From Porphyromonadaceae bacterium UBA7042 (GTDB lineage Bacteria > Bacteroidota > Bacteroidia > Bacteroidales > Muribaculaceae), in NCBI GenBank assembly GCA_002494015.1, contig DLAR01000051.1:1-32584 (forward strand): a DNA stretch of 32,584 nucleotides, in the 5' to 3' direction. The position numbers were made by a program, and so were the translations under genes. Positions 1 through 7,085 of the stretch are shown here, one piece after another (positions within the stretch are counted from its first letter, which is position 1; each line of letters starts with the position of its first letter). Below the pieces are notes generated by a model. The model saw only the letters and a program-made list of their open reading frames with translations. It ran no database searches and was not told where the DNA came from.

Positions 1-1
1 G

Positions 2-71
2 GTCGCCTTTCGCCCTGAATCTCGGTCACATAGCTACAGCTATGCTCCATCGATTCATGACGAAATCCGAC
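2..71. repeat. Imperfect inverted repeat with symmetric internal loops
   Basis: Five blocks pair in order around a 2-nt centre. They are 2-5 with 68-71, 8-12 with 61-65 (TTTCG/CGAAA), 16-21 with 52-57 (TGAATC/GATTCA), and 29-35 with 38-44 (CATAGCT/AGCTATG). The internal loops between blocks have equal lengths on both sides (2, 3 and 7 nt), so the element folds as one long regular hairpin in either orientation. It lies downstream of the exonuclease stop and may continue beyond the left edge. It looks more like a dispersed palindromic element than a simple terminator, because no U-tract follows. No second copy was seen in the window. Confidence 0.5.
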
Positions 72-98
72 GCGTGAAAACGGGCTTTGGATTTAACA

Positions 99-118
99 TT
101 TGTTATAAAACACCCTCT
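99..118 (-). repeat. Short dispersed motif, copy 1 (AGAGGGTGT type)
   Basis: Read on the minus strand this 20-mer matches the 20-mer at 32565-32584 at 18 of 20 positions. It matches the first 17 bases of the copy at 30741-30760 at 15 positions. Its first A is the last base of the exonuclease stop codon, so it forms the immediate 3' flank of that operon. The function is unknown. Confidence 0.5.
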
Positions 119-618
119 TATAGTATTGCCATTGCCACCTTGGCAGCAGCCTCGGCATCGGCAAGCGCGTCGTGGTGGTTATAGAAGGGGATGGCAAGAA
201 ATTCACAAAGATAGGGTAGGGAATAGGAGCTGAGATGCGAGCGGGGGATAACCTGTCGAGCCTTTTGGAGCGTGCAGTAAAACCTGTAATCGGGATAATC
301 CATTCCGTAGGTTCTGAACGCCGCCCTGATGCATCGTTCGTCAAACGCCTTGTTATGGGCCACGAGGGGAAGATTGCCGATAAACTGATCAAGGTCTTCC
401 CATACATGGGCGAAACACCGGGCATTTTCCGTGTCAGACGGGCCTATTCCGTGAATATTCTCTGTGAAATGCCTGAGATAGTATTCCGGCTCAGGTTTTA
501 CAAGTTCATAGAATCGGTCCACGATGTAACCGTCTGTCACTTTTACGGCCCCTATTGCACAGATGCTCGAAGGCTCGTTGTTGGCCGTCTCGACATCAAT
601 GGCGACAAAATTATCCAT
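118..618 (-). CDS. DEDDh-type 3'-5' exonuclease (DnaQ-like)
   Basis: A protein of 166 residues with the single-domain layout of the DnaQ/RNase T exonuclease superfamily, which removes nucleotides from 3' ends using two metal ions. The acidic residues are visible in order: AIDVETAN near the N-terminus (Exo I, D and E), HNKAFDERC in the middle (Exo II, D), and HHDALADAEAA near the C-terminus (Exo III, H and D), so the active site looks complete. There is no polymerase domain or GIY-YIG fusion. The start at 618 is preferred because its ATG overlaps the ispH stop by 8 nt, as expected for translational coupling; an in-frame ATG at 633 would add five residues. It is the last gene of the porQ-cmk-ispH run. 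Whether it proofreads for a polymerase or acts in repair or RNA trimming cannot be told from the sequence. Confidence 0.85.
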   Translation of the reverse strand: MDNFVAIDVETANNEPSSICAIGAVKVTDGYIVDRFYELVKPEPEYYLRHFTENIHGIGPSDTENARCFAHVWEDLDQFIGNLPLVAHNKAFDERCIRAAFRTYGMDYPDYRFYCTLQKARQVIPRSHLSSYSLPYLCEFLAIPFYNHHDALADAEAAAKVAMAIL

Positions 619-1489
619 TGGCAATGATGTCATTTACTTGGTCGCGTATGTCCTCCATCAGCCAGCGCGGGGTAGAGGTCGCCCCGCAGATACCTATTGT
701 CTCGGCTCCTTCAATCCAAGCAGGGTCAAGGTCGCCGCGACGGGACAAAAGACGGGTATTGGGATTCACACTGCGGCATTCATTAAACAACACCTTTCCG
801 TTGCTGCTTTTTGCCCCGGCGACAAACAACACGACATCGTGAGCGGCGGCAAAATCGCGCAATTGCCCGACTCGGTTTGCCACTTGACGACAGATTGTGT
901 CGTAATAATCAAACTCGACTTCGGGCGAAATCCTTGACGATATTTCGGTGATTATCTGCTTGAAACCTTCGAGCGGCATCGTTGTCTGAGAATATAACGA
1001 GATACTGCGGGAGAAATCAACCCGGTCAAGGCCCTCAATATTCTCGACCACGATAGCCTCGCCGTCGGTCTGTCCCACAAGGCCGTTGACCTCGGCATGC
1101 CCAGTTTTCCCATATATGACAATCTGCGGGCGCGGTTCTGAGCCGAATGTAGCTTTGATGCGTTGCTGTAATTTCAAGACGACAGGACATGTCGCATCAA
1201 TAATTTCGATATTGCGTTCCCGTGCAATCCGGTAAGTAGATGGAGGCTCTCCGTGGGCGCGCAACAGGACTCTGGAATCGTTCAAGCGGTTCAAATCTTC
1301 ATGTGTAATGGTGGTCAGGCCTTTGTTTTCAAGCCTTTCCACCTCGTCGCTGTTGTGCACGATGTCTCCAAGGCAATATAACCGCGATCCGTCACCGGCA
1401 TCAAGTTCTTCTTCGGCCTTTCGGATGGCTGTCACAACGCCGTGGCAAAATCCTGAATGAGAGTCAATTTCGACAATCGGCTGTTTCAT
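611..1489 (-). CDS. ispH: 4-hydroxy-3-methylbut-2-enyl diphosphate reductase
   Basis: The last enzyme of the MEP isoprenoid pathway. It reduces HMBPP to IPP and DMAPP with an oxygen-sensitive iron-sulfur cluster in the cytoplasm. The 292 residues are normal length for a stand-alone IspH. The three cluster-binding cysteines are present at about C15 (SGFCHGV), C101 (DATCPVV) and C200 (DTICRQV). The substrate-binding histidines near 45 and 79 and the proton-relay glutamate at about 133 (GKTGHAEVNG) are also there. No S1-domain fusion is present, unlike some clostridial homologs. The start ATG overlaps the cmk stop (ATGA, 1486-1489), so the two genes are probably translationally coupled. The polyprenyl synthase at 14032 would use the products of this pathway. 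Confidence 0.97.
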   Translation of the reverse strand: MKQPIVEIDSHSGFCHGVVTAIRKAEEELDAGDGSRLYCLGDIVHNSDEVERLENKGLTTITHEDLNRLNDSRVLLRAHGEPPSTYRIARERNIEIIDATCPVVLKLQQRIKATFGSEPRPQIVIYGKTGHAEVNGLVGQTDGEAIVVENIEGLDRVDFSRSISLYSQTTMPLEGFKQIITEISSRISPEVEFDYYDTICRQVANRVGQLRDFAAAHDVVLFVAGAKSSNGKVLFNECRSVNPNTRLLSRRGDLDPAWIEGAETIGICGATSTPRWLMEDIRDQVNDIIANG

Positions 1490-2187
1490 CCTTTGGCCAA
1501 TATGGAGTTATACAGATTCAGCAGCCACTGGTTCTGCTCGGGGATTGACATGCTGGAATTGTCGAGACGCACAGCGTCTTCGGCACACCTTAGCGGGCTT
1601 TCGGCCCGGTTTTCATCGATGTAATCCCGTTTCTTGACATTTTCAAGAACTTCTTCAAATGTCACAGCCTCGCCCTTGGCCTGCAGCTCGGCAACTCGTC
1701 GACGGGCACGCTCGTCGGCCGATGCGTCGCAGAAAACCTTCATTTCTGCATCGGGAAAAACCACCGTCCCGATGTCGCGTCCGTCCATGACTATCCCTTT
1801 GCTTTTCCCCATAGCCTGCTGCATCTTGACAAGCGCGTGGCGCACTTCGGGAATCGCAGCGATAGGGGAGACATGATTGGAGACAGCAAGGGTGCGTATT
1901 TCGCGTTCCACATTTTCACCGTTAAGGACAGTCGACTGGCTGTCGCCGTTTACATCGAAGTCAATTTTAATATCGGGCAACGCACTGATGACCCCTGCAG
2001 TGTCGACGTTACCATCGGCATCAATCAGGTCGTGGCGCATAGCATAAAGAGTTACTGCACGGTACATCGCACCGGAGTCAATGTAACGGTATCCGATAGT
2101 TTTGGCAAGTTGACGCGCCATCGAGCTTTTGCCTGAAGACGAGTATCCGTCAATCGCTATAATAATTGAATGATTATCCTTTATCAT
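1486..2187 (-). CDS. cmk: Cytidylate kinase
   Basis: Phosphorylates CMP and dCMP with ATP, supplying CTP and dCTP synthesis and recycling CMP from RNA and phospholipid turnover. The 233-residue protein begins with the nucleotide-binding P-loop GYSSSGKSS at about residues 14-22. It then shows the CMP-kinase-type segment YIDSGAMYRAVTLYA and the DGRDIGTVVFPDA motif near residue 140, followed by the arginine-rich LID region (ERARRRVAEL). Length and motif order fit bacterial Cmk of the long type with the NMP-bind insert. It sits 15 nt after porQ and overlaps ispH by 4 nt, so the three genes very likely form one transcript. The porQ-cmk-ispH order is, as I recall, shared with Porphyromonas. Confidence 0.96.
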   Translation of the reverse strand: MIKDNHSIIIAIDGYSSSGKSSMARQLAKTIGYRYIDSGAMYRAVTLYAMRHDLIDADGNVDTAGVISALPDIKIDFDVNGDSQSTVLNGENVEREIRTLAVSNHVSPIAAIPEVRHALVKMQQAMGKSKGIVMDGRDIGTVVFPDAEMKVFCDASADERARRRVAELQAKGEAVTFEEVLENVKKRDYIDENRAESPLRCAEDAVRLDNSSMSIPEQNQWLLNLYNSILAKG

Positions 2188-2202
2188 GATATAATAATCT
2201 GG

Positions 2203-3240
2203 TTATCTAAATTCTGTCAGAATAGTGGAGAGATTCAGCATGATTGTCGTGGCCCCTGAGTGAGGCTGTGACAGGGCGACACCGACAGCGAAATTTGACA
2301 CTTTCAATCCGGCTCCGATTGAGAAACCTGAAAGAAAACTGCGTGAGTAGGTTGACATGTCAGTGCGTGTCTTATAGTTGTATCCGATACCAATGCGGAA
2401 TCGGTCACTGGGAACGAAGTCGGCTGCAAAGATGAGATGTCGGAAAAGGTTTGACCCAAACGAGTCTTTTAACACGGGTTTTGCATCAGTCGTGCCGTCA
2501 CCGTTCTCATAGTAGGGCAGACTCCATTTGGTCAGATTCCATGCTGTTATAGACCAGCGCACGGGCAATGTGCCGAAGGACTGTGTCCAGCCGAGTCGTA
2601 AATCCACCGGCAATCGGTCGTAACTCTCGTTGAACCGTTTCACCTGACCGCCAAGATTGGCCAATACTACCGAAAATGACAAATCGCGTTCGGGGTCATA
2701 ATAGTTGACTCCAAGGTCGGTAGCAATTGCGAGCGCGCTGTATCGGTCATAGGAACTGAATGCGAATTTAAGATTGATGCCACCGCGCCAATGCTCGGTA
2801 ATGTCATGGGAATAACTCGCTGAGGCGGCGACATCGGTCGGGGACAGTGTGCCGGTCAGCGTGCCGTTTACGTCTGCGCCCTTGATTTCTCCATAGCCGA
2901 AATATTGTATTCCGACAGACCACGCGCTACGGCCGGTTGCCCTCATTCCGAAACGCAATCCGGCAAAATTGGAGTCACCGACATATCTCATGTAATTTAC
3001 TCCTAACTGCATGTCTATTTCAGGGCCGAGTAATGCCGGGTTTTGATCAATCGCATTGATGTCATCATCAATAGTGGAGATATTTACACCGCCCAACCCG
3101 TAGGCAAGCGTTGATGACGGAAGGTTCAGAAAGTTGTAGGCAGGCGAGGAATCTCCGGCAGTTGCAGCGGCATGAATCGATACTACAAACAGTGAAACCA
3201 ACAAGTGCCTTAATATATTATATGTAGAATTGGTCTTCAT
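2203..3240 (-). CDS. porQ: PorQ-like type IX secretion protein, outer-membrane barrel
   Basis: A secreted protein of 345 residues resembling PorQ, a FadL-type beta-barrel partner in the type IX secretion system. The N-terminus has a basic start, a hydrophobic stretch LLVSLFVVSIHAAATA and a probable cleavage site. The mature part opens with YNFLNLPSSTLAYGLGG and DDINAIDQNPALLGPE, the N-terminal plug-like segment typical of PorV/PorQ proteins. Many short amphipathic strands follow, ending in aromatic and basic residues (ILTEFR). The start at 3240 is chosen because it gives a proper signal peptide; an in-frame ATG at 3258 is possible. It is the first gene of the operon with cmk and ispH, with a promoter box at 3355-3362. 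No other secretion genes are in the window, so whether a complete system exists is open. Confidence 0.82.
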   Translation of the reverse strand: MKTNSTYNILRHLLVSLFVVSIHAAATAGDSSPAYNFLNLPSSTLAYGLGGVNISTIDDDINAIDQNPALLGPEIDMQLGVNYMRYVGDSNFAGLRFGMRATGRSAWSVGIQYFGYGEIKGADVNGTLTGTLSPTDVAASASYSHDITEHWRGGINLKFAFSSYDRYSALAIATDLGVNYYDPERDLSFSVVLANLGGQVKRFNESYDRLPVDLRLGWTQSFGTLPVRWSITAWNLTKWSLPYYENGDGTTDAKPVLKDSFGSNLFRHLIFAADFVPSDRFRIGIGYNYKTRTDMSTYSRSFLSGFSIGAGLKVSNFAVGVALSQPHSGATTIMLNLSTILTEFR

Positions 3241-3354
3241 TGAAAATGAGGTAGACATGTATATGTTATCAACGTTAAACCTCTATAAAATAGTATGGAC
3301 TGCCGGATTTAATTTCCCGAATGTAAACAAAACCAAAAGTTGCCTAATCTATCA

Positions 3355-3362
3355 CAAATATA
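3355..3362 (-). promoter_or_regulatory. -7 box for the porQ operon
   Basis: The minus strand reads TATATTTG, an exact match to the Bacteroidota -7 consensus TAnnTTTG. It lies about 115 nt before the porQ start, and I see no clear -33 TTTG. The plus-strand promoter of the TonB-like gene begins 11 nt further right, so the two units diverge from the same intergenic region. Confidence 0.5.
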
Positions 3363-3372
3363 GCCGTGTCTT

Positions 3373-3404
3373 TTTGCTTTTCACGAAATAACACTCTATT
3401 TTTG
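3373..3404 (+). promoter_or_regulatory. Consensus promoter for the TonB-like gene
   Basis: TTTG at 3373-3376 and TATTTTTG at 3397-3404 are separated by 20 nt, matching both elements of the Bacteroidota primary-sigma promoter. Transcription should start near 3411 and give a leader of about 25 nt. Confidence 0.7.
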
Positions 3405-3435
3405 TGACTAAATCTTCTCACTATCACTTCACAGA

Positions 3436-3876
3436 ATGAACAAAAGACTACTTTTTCTCCTAATATTAGCCACATTTGTCATTTACTTTGCGTCACCGGC
3501 AAAAGCTCAAAGGCATCACACATCGGCCAACATCAAGCCATCGGCGCAGATAGTAATGGATGTCTACGAGTATGATTTCGTCGATGTTCAACCACAGTTT
3601 CCCGGAGGGAATTCGGAGATGATACGGTTCATCAACAATGAACGCCGCTATCCGGCCGAGGCTTATCACAACGGTGTCGAAGGCAGAGTTTTGTGCAGTT
3701 TCATCGTGAATACTGACGGTTCTATTTCCCATATCGCCGTTTTACGCGGAGTAGAGGAGAGCCTTAATCGCGAAGCGGTGCGCATCATTTCTGAAATGCC
3801 TCACTGGCATGCCGGAAAATTAGACAACGAGAACGTGCCTGTTTATTGCATTCTTCCGATTGCATTCCGCAAATAG
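3436..3876 (+). CDS. Small secreted TonB C-terminal domain protein
   Basis: A 146-residue protein with an N-terminal signal sequence (LLFLLILATFVIYFASPAKA), a short linker and one TonB_C domain at about residues 45-145. The domain signature is clear: PQFPGGNSEMIRFI, RYPAEAYHNGVEGRVLCSF, VNTDGSI, LNREAVRI and the C-terminal LPIAFRK. Full TonB proteins have a membrane anchor and a proline-rich spacer to cross the periplasm. Both are missing, so this copy probably works in the periplasm or at an envelope surface and is not a classical energy transducer for TonB-dependent receptors. It has its own promoter and ends 12 nt before the convergent DUF4250 stop. Its likely terminator lies inside that neighbour at 3906-3936. 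The partner is unknown. Confidence 0.8.
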   Translation: MNKRLLFLLILATFVIYFASPAKAQRHHTSANIKPSAQIVMDVYEYDFVDVQPQFPGGNSEMIRFINNERRYPAEAYHNGVEGRVLCSFIVNTDGSISHIAVLRGVEESLNREAVRIISEMPHWHAGKLDNENVPVYCILPIAFRK

Positions 3877-3888
3877 CGTCCATGAATT

Positions 3889-4068
3889 TTACCAAAATTT
3901 GTTCTGCTCGGGAAGGTATTCCATCCCGAGCTTTTTCATTTGGTCAAGCAGTTCCTGACGGTCGATTCCCAAATCGTCACACAACTCGTCAAGAGACTGA
4001 TAGTTGTCACGCAGTTTCATATTTAGAAAACTCATCAGCATCGCAGGGTCTTTAGGTAATTCATCCAT
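3889..4068 (-). CDS. DUF4250 family small protein
   Basis: A complete 59-residue reading frame starting MDELPKDPAMLMSFLNMKLR and ending PEQNKFW. It matches my memory of the DUF4250 family: the LPKDPAMLxSFxNxKLRD start, a central SLDELCDDLGIDRQEL helix-turn-helix-like segment, and a GMEYLPEQNKF end. The protein is acidic and probably cytoplasmic; no function is established. A TAATTTTG promoter box lies at 4095-4102, predicting a leader of about 20 nt and a single-gene transcript. The last third of the gene also contains a perfect 8-bp inverted repeat plus T-tract that would act as a terminator for the opposing gene. Gene finders with a length cut-off may skip it. Confidence 0.85.
   Translation of the reverse strand: MDELPKDPAMLMSFLNMKLRDNYQSLDELCDDLGIDRQELLDQMKKLGMEYLPEQNKFW
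3906..3936 (+). terminator. Rho-independent terminator inside the DUF4250 gene
   Basis: GCTCGGGA at 3906-3913 pairs perfectly with TCCCGAGC at 3924-3931 across a 10-nt loop. That loop can add two G-C pairs. The plus strand then has five T at 3932-3936. The orientation fits the end of the TonB-like gene, 30 nt past its stop. The minus strand has no U-tract after the hairpin, so the signal is one-directional, and it lies in the codons for KLGMEYLPEQ of DUF4250. Confidence 0.7.
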
Positions 4069-4094
4069 TTTCTTTGTGGTATTTTTTCAACGTG

Positions 4095-4102
4095 CAAAAT
4101 TA
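4095..4102 (-). promoter_or_regulatory. -7 box for the DUF4250 gene
   Basis: The minus strand reads TAATTTTG, matching TAnnTTTG, about 27 nt before the start codon. No convincing -33 element is visible. Confidence 0.5.
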
Positions 4103-4149
4103 CGCAATAAATGCGACATAATAGCATTACAGAACTCTCTGTTTGGTAT

Positions 4150-4157
4150 TATCTTTG
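4150..4157 (+). promoter_or_regulatory. -7 box with no downstream gene
   Basis: TATCTTTG followed by TA is a strong match to the Bacteroidota -7 element. Expected initiation is near 4163. There is no plausible coding frame downstream on this strand, only the structured region 4165-4268. The -33 element is not evident. Confidence 0.45.
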
Positions 4158-4162
4158 TATAT

Positions 4163-4268
4163 ATGTAATTTAAGGCAAGGGCAGATGGTTCTGCTTTCGC
4201 CCTCTGTAGCTGTTTTCTCATAATCCACATTATGTAAAATAGCAAATCGGAGGGAAATTTAAAATTAC
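4163..4268 (+). ncRNA. Candidate structured small RNA
   Basis: The segment starts at the expected initiation site of the 4150-4157 box and can fold as a closed multibranch structure. GTAATTT (4165-4171) pairs with AAATTAC (4262-4268). AGGGC (4178-4182) pairs with GCCCT (4199-4203). A long hairpin follows: GCTGTTTT (4209-4216) pairs with AAAATAGC (4236-4243) with one G-U pair, topped by CATAAT-CCAC-ATTATG (4219-4234). It matches none of the signal recognition particle, tmRNA, RNase P or common riboswitch signatures I know. The true 3' end is unclear, since no plus-strand U-tract follows, and the RNA could extend to about 4350 or longer, as a 6S-type RNA would. Expression is not shown. Confidence 0.35.
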
Positions 4269-4351
4269 GAGAATTGTTTGTGCTTTCCCAGATTCTGTCA
4301 AGGAATGCTTTCGCTGATTATCATTGCTGAGATTCCAATATTCCGTGCAAA

Positions 4352-4385
4352 CTCCCGAATCGAGTTCAAATATTCGATTCGGGAG
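4352..4385. repeat. Perfect 12-bp hairpin behind the lon terminator
   Basis: CTCCCGAATCGA (4352-4363) pairs with TCGATTCGGGAG (4374-4385) over a 10-nt loop. Neither side has a good U-tract. In the lon direction it lies directly after the first terminator, so it could be a backup terminator or a 3'-end stabiliser. In the plus direction it could close the candidate RNA transcript. Confidence 0.55.
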
Positions 4386-4387
4386 AC

Positions 4388-4432
4388 AAAAAAAGACTCG
4401 TACAATAAAAGGATTCCCCCATTGTACGAGTC
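4388..4432 (-). terminator. Terminator of lon
   Basis: GACTCGTACAAT (4395-4406) pairs perfectly with ATTGTACGAGTC (4421-4432). The minus strand then runs into seven U (4394-4388), and the hairpin starts 21 nt after the lon stop. This is a textbook intrinsic terminator in the lon direction. Confidence 0.85.
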
Positions 4433-4452
4433 AAAAATCTTTTATCTGAATG

Positions 4453-6837
4453 TTATTGTAATGCTATATCCAACACGCCGGCTACCGTTCTGACATAATG
4501 AAATGTCAGATTTTCCAGATAATTAGACTTTATGTCTTCAATATCCTTGCGATTGTCGGCACATAGAATAATATCTGTGATTCCGGCTCGTTTTGCTGCA
4601 AGGATTTTTTCTTTGATGCCTCCTACCGGCAAAACCTTTCCGCGCAAAGTGATTTCGCCTGTCATTGCCAACCGCTGGCGCACGGGTCTTCCGGTCATGG
4701 CCGATACTATCGATGTCGCCATTGTTATACCGGCCGACGGTCCGTCTTTCGGAATTGCTCCTTCGGGAACATGGATATGCAACGTGTTATTTTCAAACAT
4801 CTCTGAGTCGATGTGGTAATCAGCGGCATGAGACTTGACAAACTGGAACGCAATCATCGCTGATTCCTTCATCACATCGCCGAGGTTTCCGGTGAGCGTC
4901 AGTTTCTCGCCTTTGCCACGGGCAATGGATGACTCGATAAACAGAATCTCGCCCCCGACTGCAGTCCATGCAAGCCCGGTTGCGATGCCGGGAATAGCCG
5001 ATGCCTCATAGCGTTCTTTTGTAAATATCTGAACACCAAGGCAATCACGCAGCATGTCGGCTGTTATGTTGAGAGAGAAGGCTTCACCGCGCATTTTTTT
5101 CAGGACAATTTTTCTAACCACGGCAGAAATTTTCTTTTCAAGCTGGCGCACGCCGCTCTCTGACGTGTAGTTTTCTATTATCGAGACGATTGCATTCTCG
5201 TCAAATGTTATTTCATCTTCTTTGAATCCATTTTCGACGGCAACACGCGGAATCAGGTGGCGGCGGGCAATCTCAATTTTTTCTTCAAGAAGATAACCTG
5301 ATATGTCGATAATCTCCATTCGGTCAAGAAGCGGCTGTGACAACGTCGACAGGGTATTGGCCGTGGCGATAAACAATACTTTCGACAGGTCATAGTCAAC
5401 GTCAACATAATTGTCATGGAAATGGCAATTTTGCTCAGGATCAAGTACTTCAAGCAGTGCGGCCGAAGGGTCGCCCTTGAAATCAGAACCGGTCTTGTCT
5501 ATTTCGTCAAGCAAAAGCACAGGATTAGATGCCCCGGCACGTTTCATCGCGTCAATTATGCGTCCCGGCATCGCTCCGATATAGGTGCGCCGGTGGCCGC
5601 GTATTTCGGCCTCGTCATGCAGTCCGCCGAGTGACACGCGCTGATATTTGCGGCCGAGAGCCTTGGCTATTGACTGACCGAGCGAGGTCTTCCCTACTCC
5701 CGGGGCTCCGACAAGGCATATAATCGGGGAATGCCCGTCAGGGGTATTCATCAGTACCGCAAGCTGCTCAAGAATGCGCTCTTTGACCTTCTCAAGTCCG
5801 TAATGGTCGGCATCAAGGATAGCCTCTGCTGATGCGAAATCGGTCGTCAGCGGGTCAATTTTGTTCCACGGCAGTGATGTCAGCAAGTCGAGATAAGAAT
5901 ACTGCACCGAGTAGTCGGGACTCTGCGGGTTAAGCCGTCCAAGTTTGTCAATCTCTTTTTCAAAAGTCTTGCGTATGTTTTCGGGAAAATCTATTTTCTC
6001 GGCTTTCTCACGCAGCTCCTTGCAATCATCGTCATCGCCGTAAAGTTCTTCGCGCAGAGTCTCGAACTGGCTTTGCAGATATACGTTGCGCTGTTGCTCG
6101 TCAAGACGGGCCTTGGCTTTCATGCGTATGCTGGCCTTCAGTTCTACAAGCTGCTCGTTGCGCGACAGCTCGGTCAGCAACAGGTATGCACGCTCTTTCA
6201 CCCTGCACTTGGCCAGCATTTCTTCTTTAAATGCTGCCGGAAAAGGAGAATGGGTGGCGATAAGGTTTACAAGAAGAACCGGGTCGGGAATGCTCTCGAC
6301 GTTCACGGTGAGATCGCTGACCCCGTCACCACCCTTCTTCAAGATGTTGAGGGTGGTGTCTTTTATTTCGGAAACAAGTGCGGCAAACTCTTTGTCAGTC
6401 ACACGCGGATTGGTGTCGCGCACGGGCCTTACAACGGCAGAAAGAGAACCGGGAATCACATTGCCTTGCGATTGCCCAAGCATTTTGACTTTGCTGCGGG
6501 CACTGAGTATGGCGGTATGAGTTCCGTCGGGAAGGTCAAATACTTTCAGGACATCGGCTACTACTCCGTATGGGTACAGATGCTCTATGCCCGGATTTTC
6601 CGTTGACGGTTCAAGCTGGCAGAAAATTCCCACCGGAATATTCTCTTTTGATGCGATGTTGGCAGTGTTGATAGATGTCTGACGACCGAGCGAAATAGGA
6701 AATGTCACACCCGGGAAAAGCACGAGATCCCTCGTGGCAATGACAGGCAGGTCATTCAGGTTCGGTTCGGCTTTTTGGCGGTTGGACTCGATGTCGATCT
6801 GTCCCACTGATATTATCTTGGTTGTTTCCTCTTCCAT
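4453..6837 (-). CDS. lon: ATP-dependent Lon protease (LonA type)
   Basis: A cytoplasmic AAA+ serine protease that unfolds and degrades damaged and short-lived regulatory proteins as a hexamer. The 794 residues carry the full LonA order: substrate-binding LON domain (about 30-230), helical linker, AAA+ module with Walker A GAPGVGKT at 377-384 and Walker B LLLDEIDK with D444 and E445, and a C-terminal protease domain. The catalytic dyad is present as serine 701 (DGPSAGIT) and lysine 742 (GGIKEK). The gene is transcribed alone, with a promoter box at 6893-6900 and a strong terminator at 4388-4432. It is divergent from the EF-G paralog. I see no obvious heat-shock operator. Nothing is missing compared with characterised Lon proteins. 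Confidence 0.97.
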   Translation of the reverse strand: MEEETTKIISVGQIDIESNRQKAEPNLNDLPVIATRDLVLFPGVTFPISLGRQTSINTANIASKENIPVGIFCQLEPSTENPGIEHLYPYGVVADVLKVFDLPDGTHTAILSARSKVKMLGQSQGNVIPGSLSAVVRPVRDTNPRVTDKEFAALVSEIKDTTLNILKKGGDGVSDLTVNVESIPDPVLLVNLIATHSPFPAAFKEEMLAKCRVKERAYLLLTELSRNEQLVELKASIRMKAKARLDEQQRNVYLQSQFETLREELYGDDDDCKELREKAEKIDFPENIRKTFEKEIDKLGRLNPQSPDYSVQYSYLDLLTSLPWNKIDPLTTDFASAEAILDADHYGLEKVKERILEQLAVLMNTPDGHSPIICLVGAPGVGKTSLGQSIAKALGRKYQRVSLGGLHDEAEIRGHRRTYIGAMPGRIIDAMKRAGASNPVLLLDEIDKTGSDFKGDPSAALLEVLDPEQNCHFHDNYVDVDYDLSKVLFIATANTLSTLSQPLLDRMEIIDISGYLLEEKIEIARRHLIPRVAVENGFKEDEITFDENAIVSIIENYTSESGVRQLEKKISAVVRKIVLKKMRGEAFSLNITADMLRDCLGVQIFTKERYEASAIPGIATGLAWTAVGGEILFIESSIARGKGEKLTLTGNLGDVMKESAMIAFQFVKSHAADYHIDSEMFENNTLHIHVPEGAIPKDGPSAGITMATSIVSAMTGRPVRQRLAMTGEITLRGKVLPVGGIKEKILAAKRAGITDIILCADNRKDIEDIKSNYLENLTFHYVRTVAGVLDIALQ

Positions 6838-6892
6838 TATATATTATGTAGTGACTGTTTTTTCGTTACCAATGACATAGCAAAATCTGTGC

Positions 6893-6900
6893 CAAAGTTA
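6893..6900 (-). promoter_or_regulatory. -7 box for lon
   Basis: The minus strand reads TAACTTTG, an exact TAnnTTTG match, about 55 nt before the lon start. The -33 region is not convincing. Confidence 0.5.
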
Positions 6901-7085
6901 CGAAATAAACACGACATATCATCTTAACAAGCTATTTTTAACGGCTTAGCTGTATGATGTTAAATAAATATGTTGTGTAACATGTCAAATTTCAATACTT
7001 ATCTCAAAAATAATTACTATTTTGCACCCCGAAATGAAAATGTTTCTATCTCTCTACAAGCAATAACAATTAAATCTCTAATAAC

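Larger units (their letters stand above)
4069..4452. other. Noncoding gap between DUF4250 and lon
   Basis: This 384-nt stretch has no credible coding frame. It holds the DUF4250 promoter, an orphan plus-strand promoter box, the candidate RNA and two strong hairpins at 4352-4385 and 4395-4432. A 71-codon frame at 4278-4493 has no recognisable features and overlaps the lon end, so I do not call it a gene. Confidence 0.6.

Noticed and set aside
4278..4493. 71-codon plus-strand frame downstream of the candidate RNA
   Set aside because: It reads through two strong hairpins and into the lon 3' end in antisense, and has no recognisable features.
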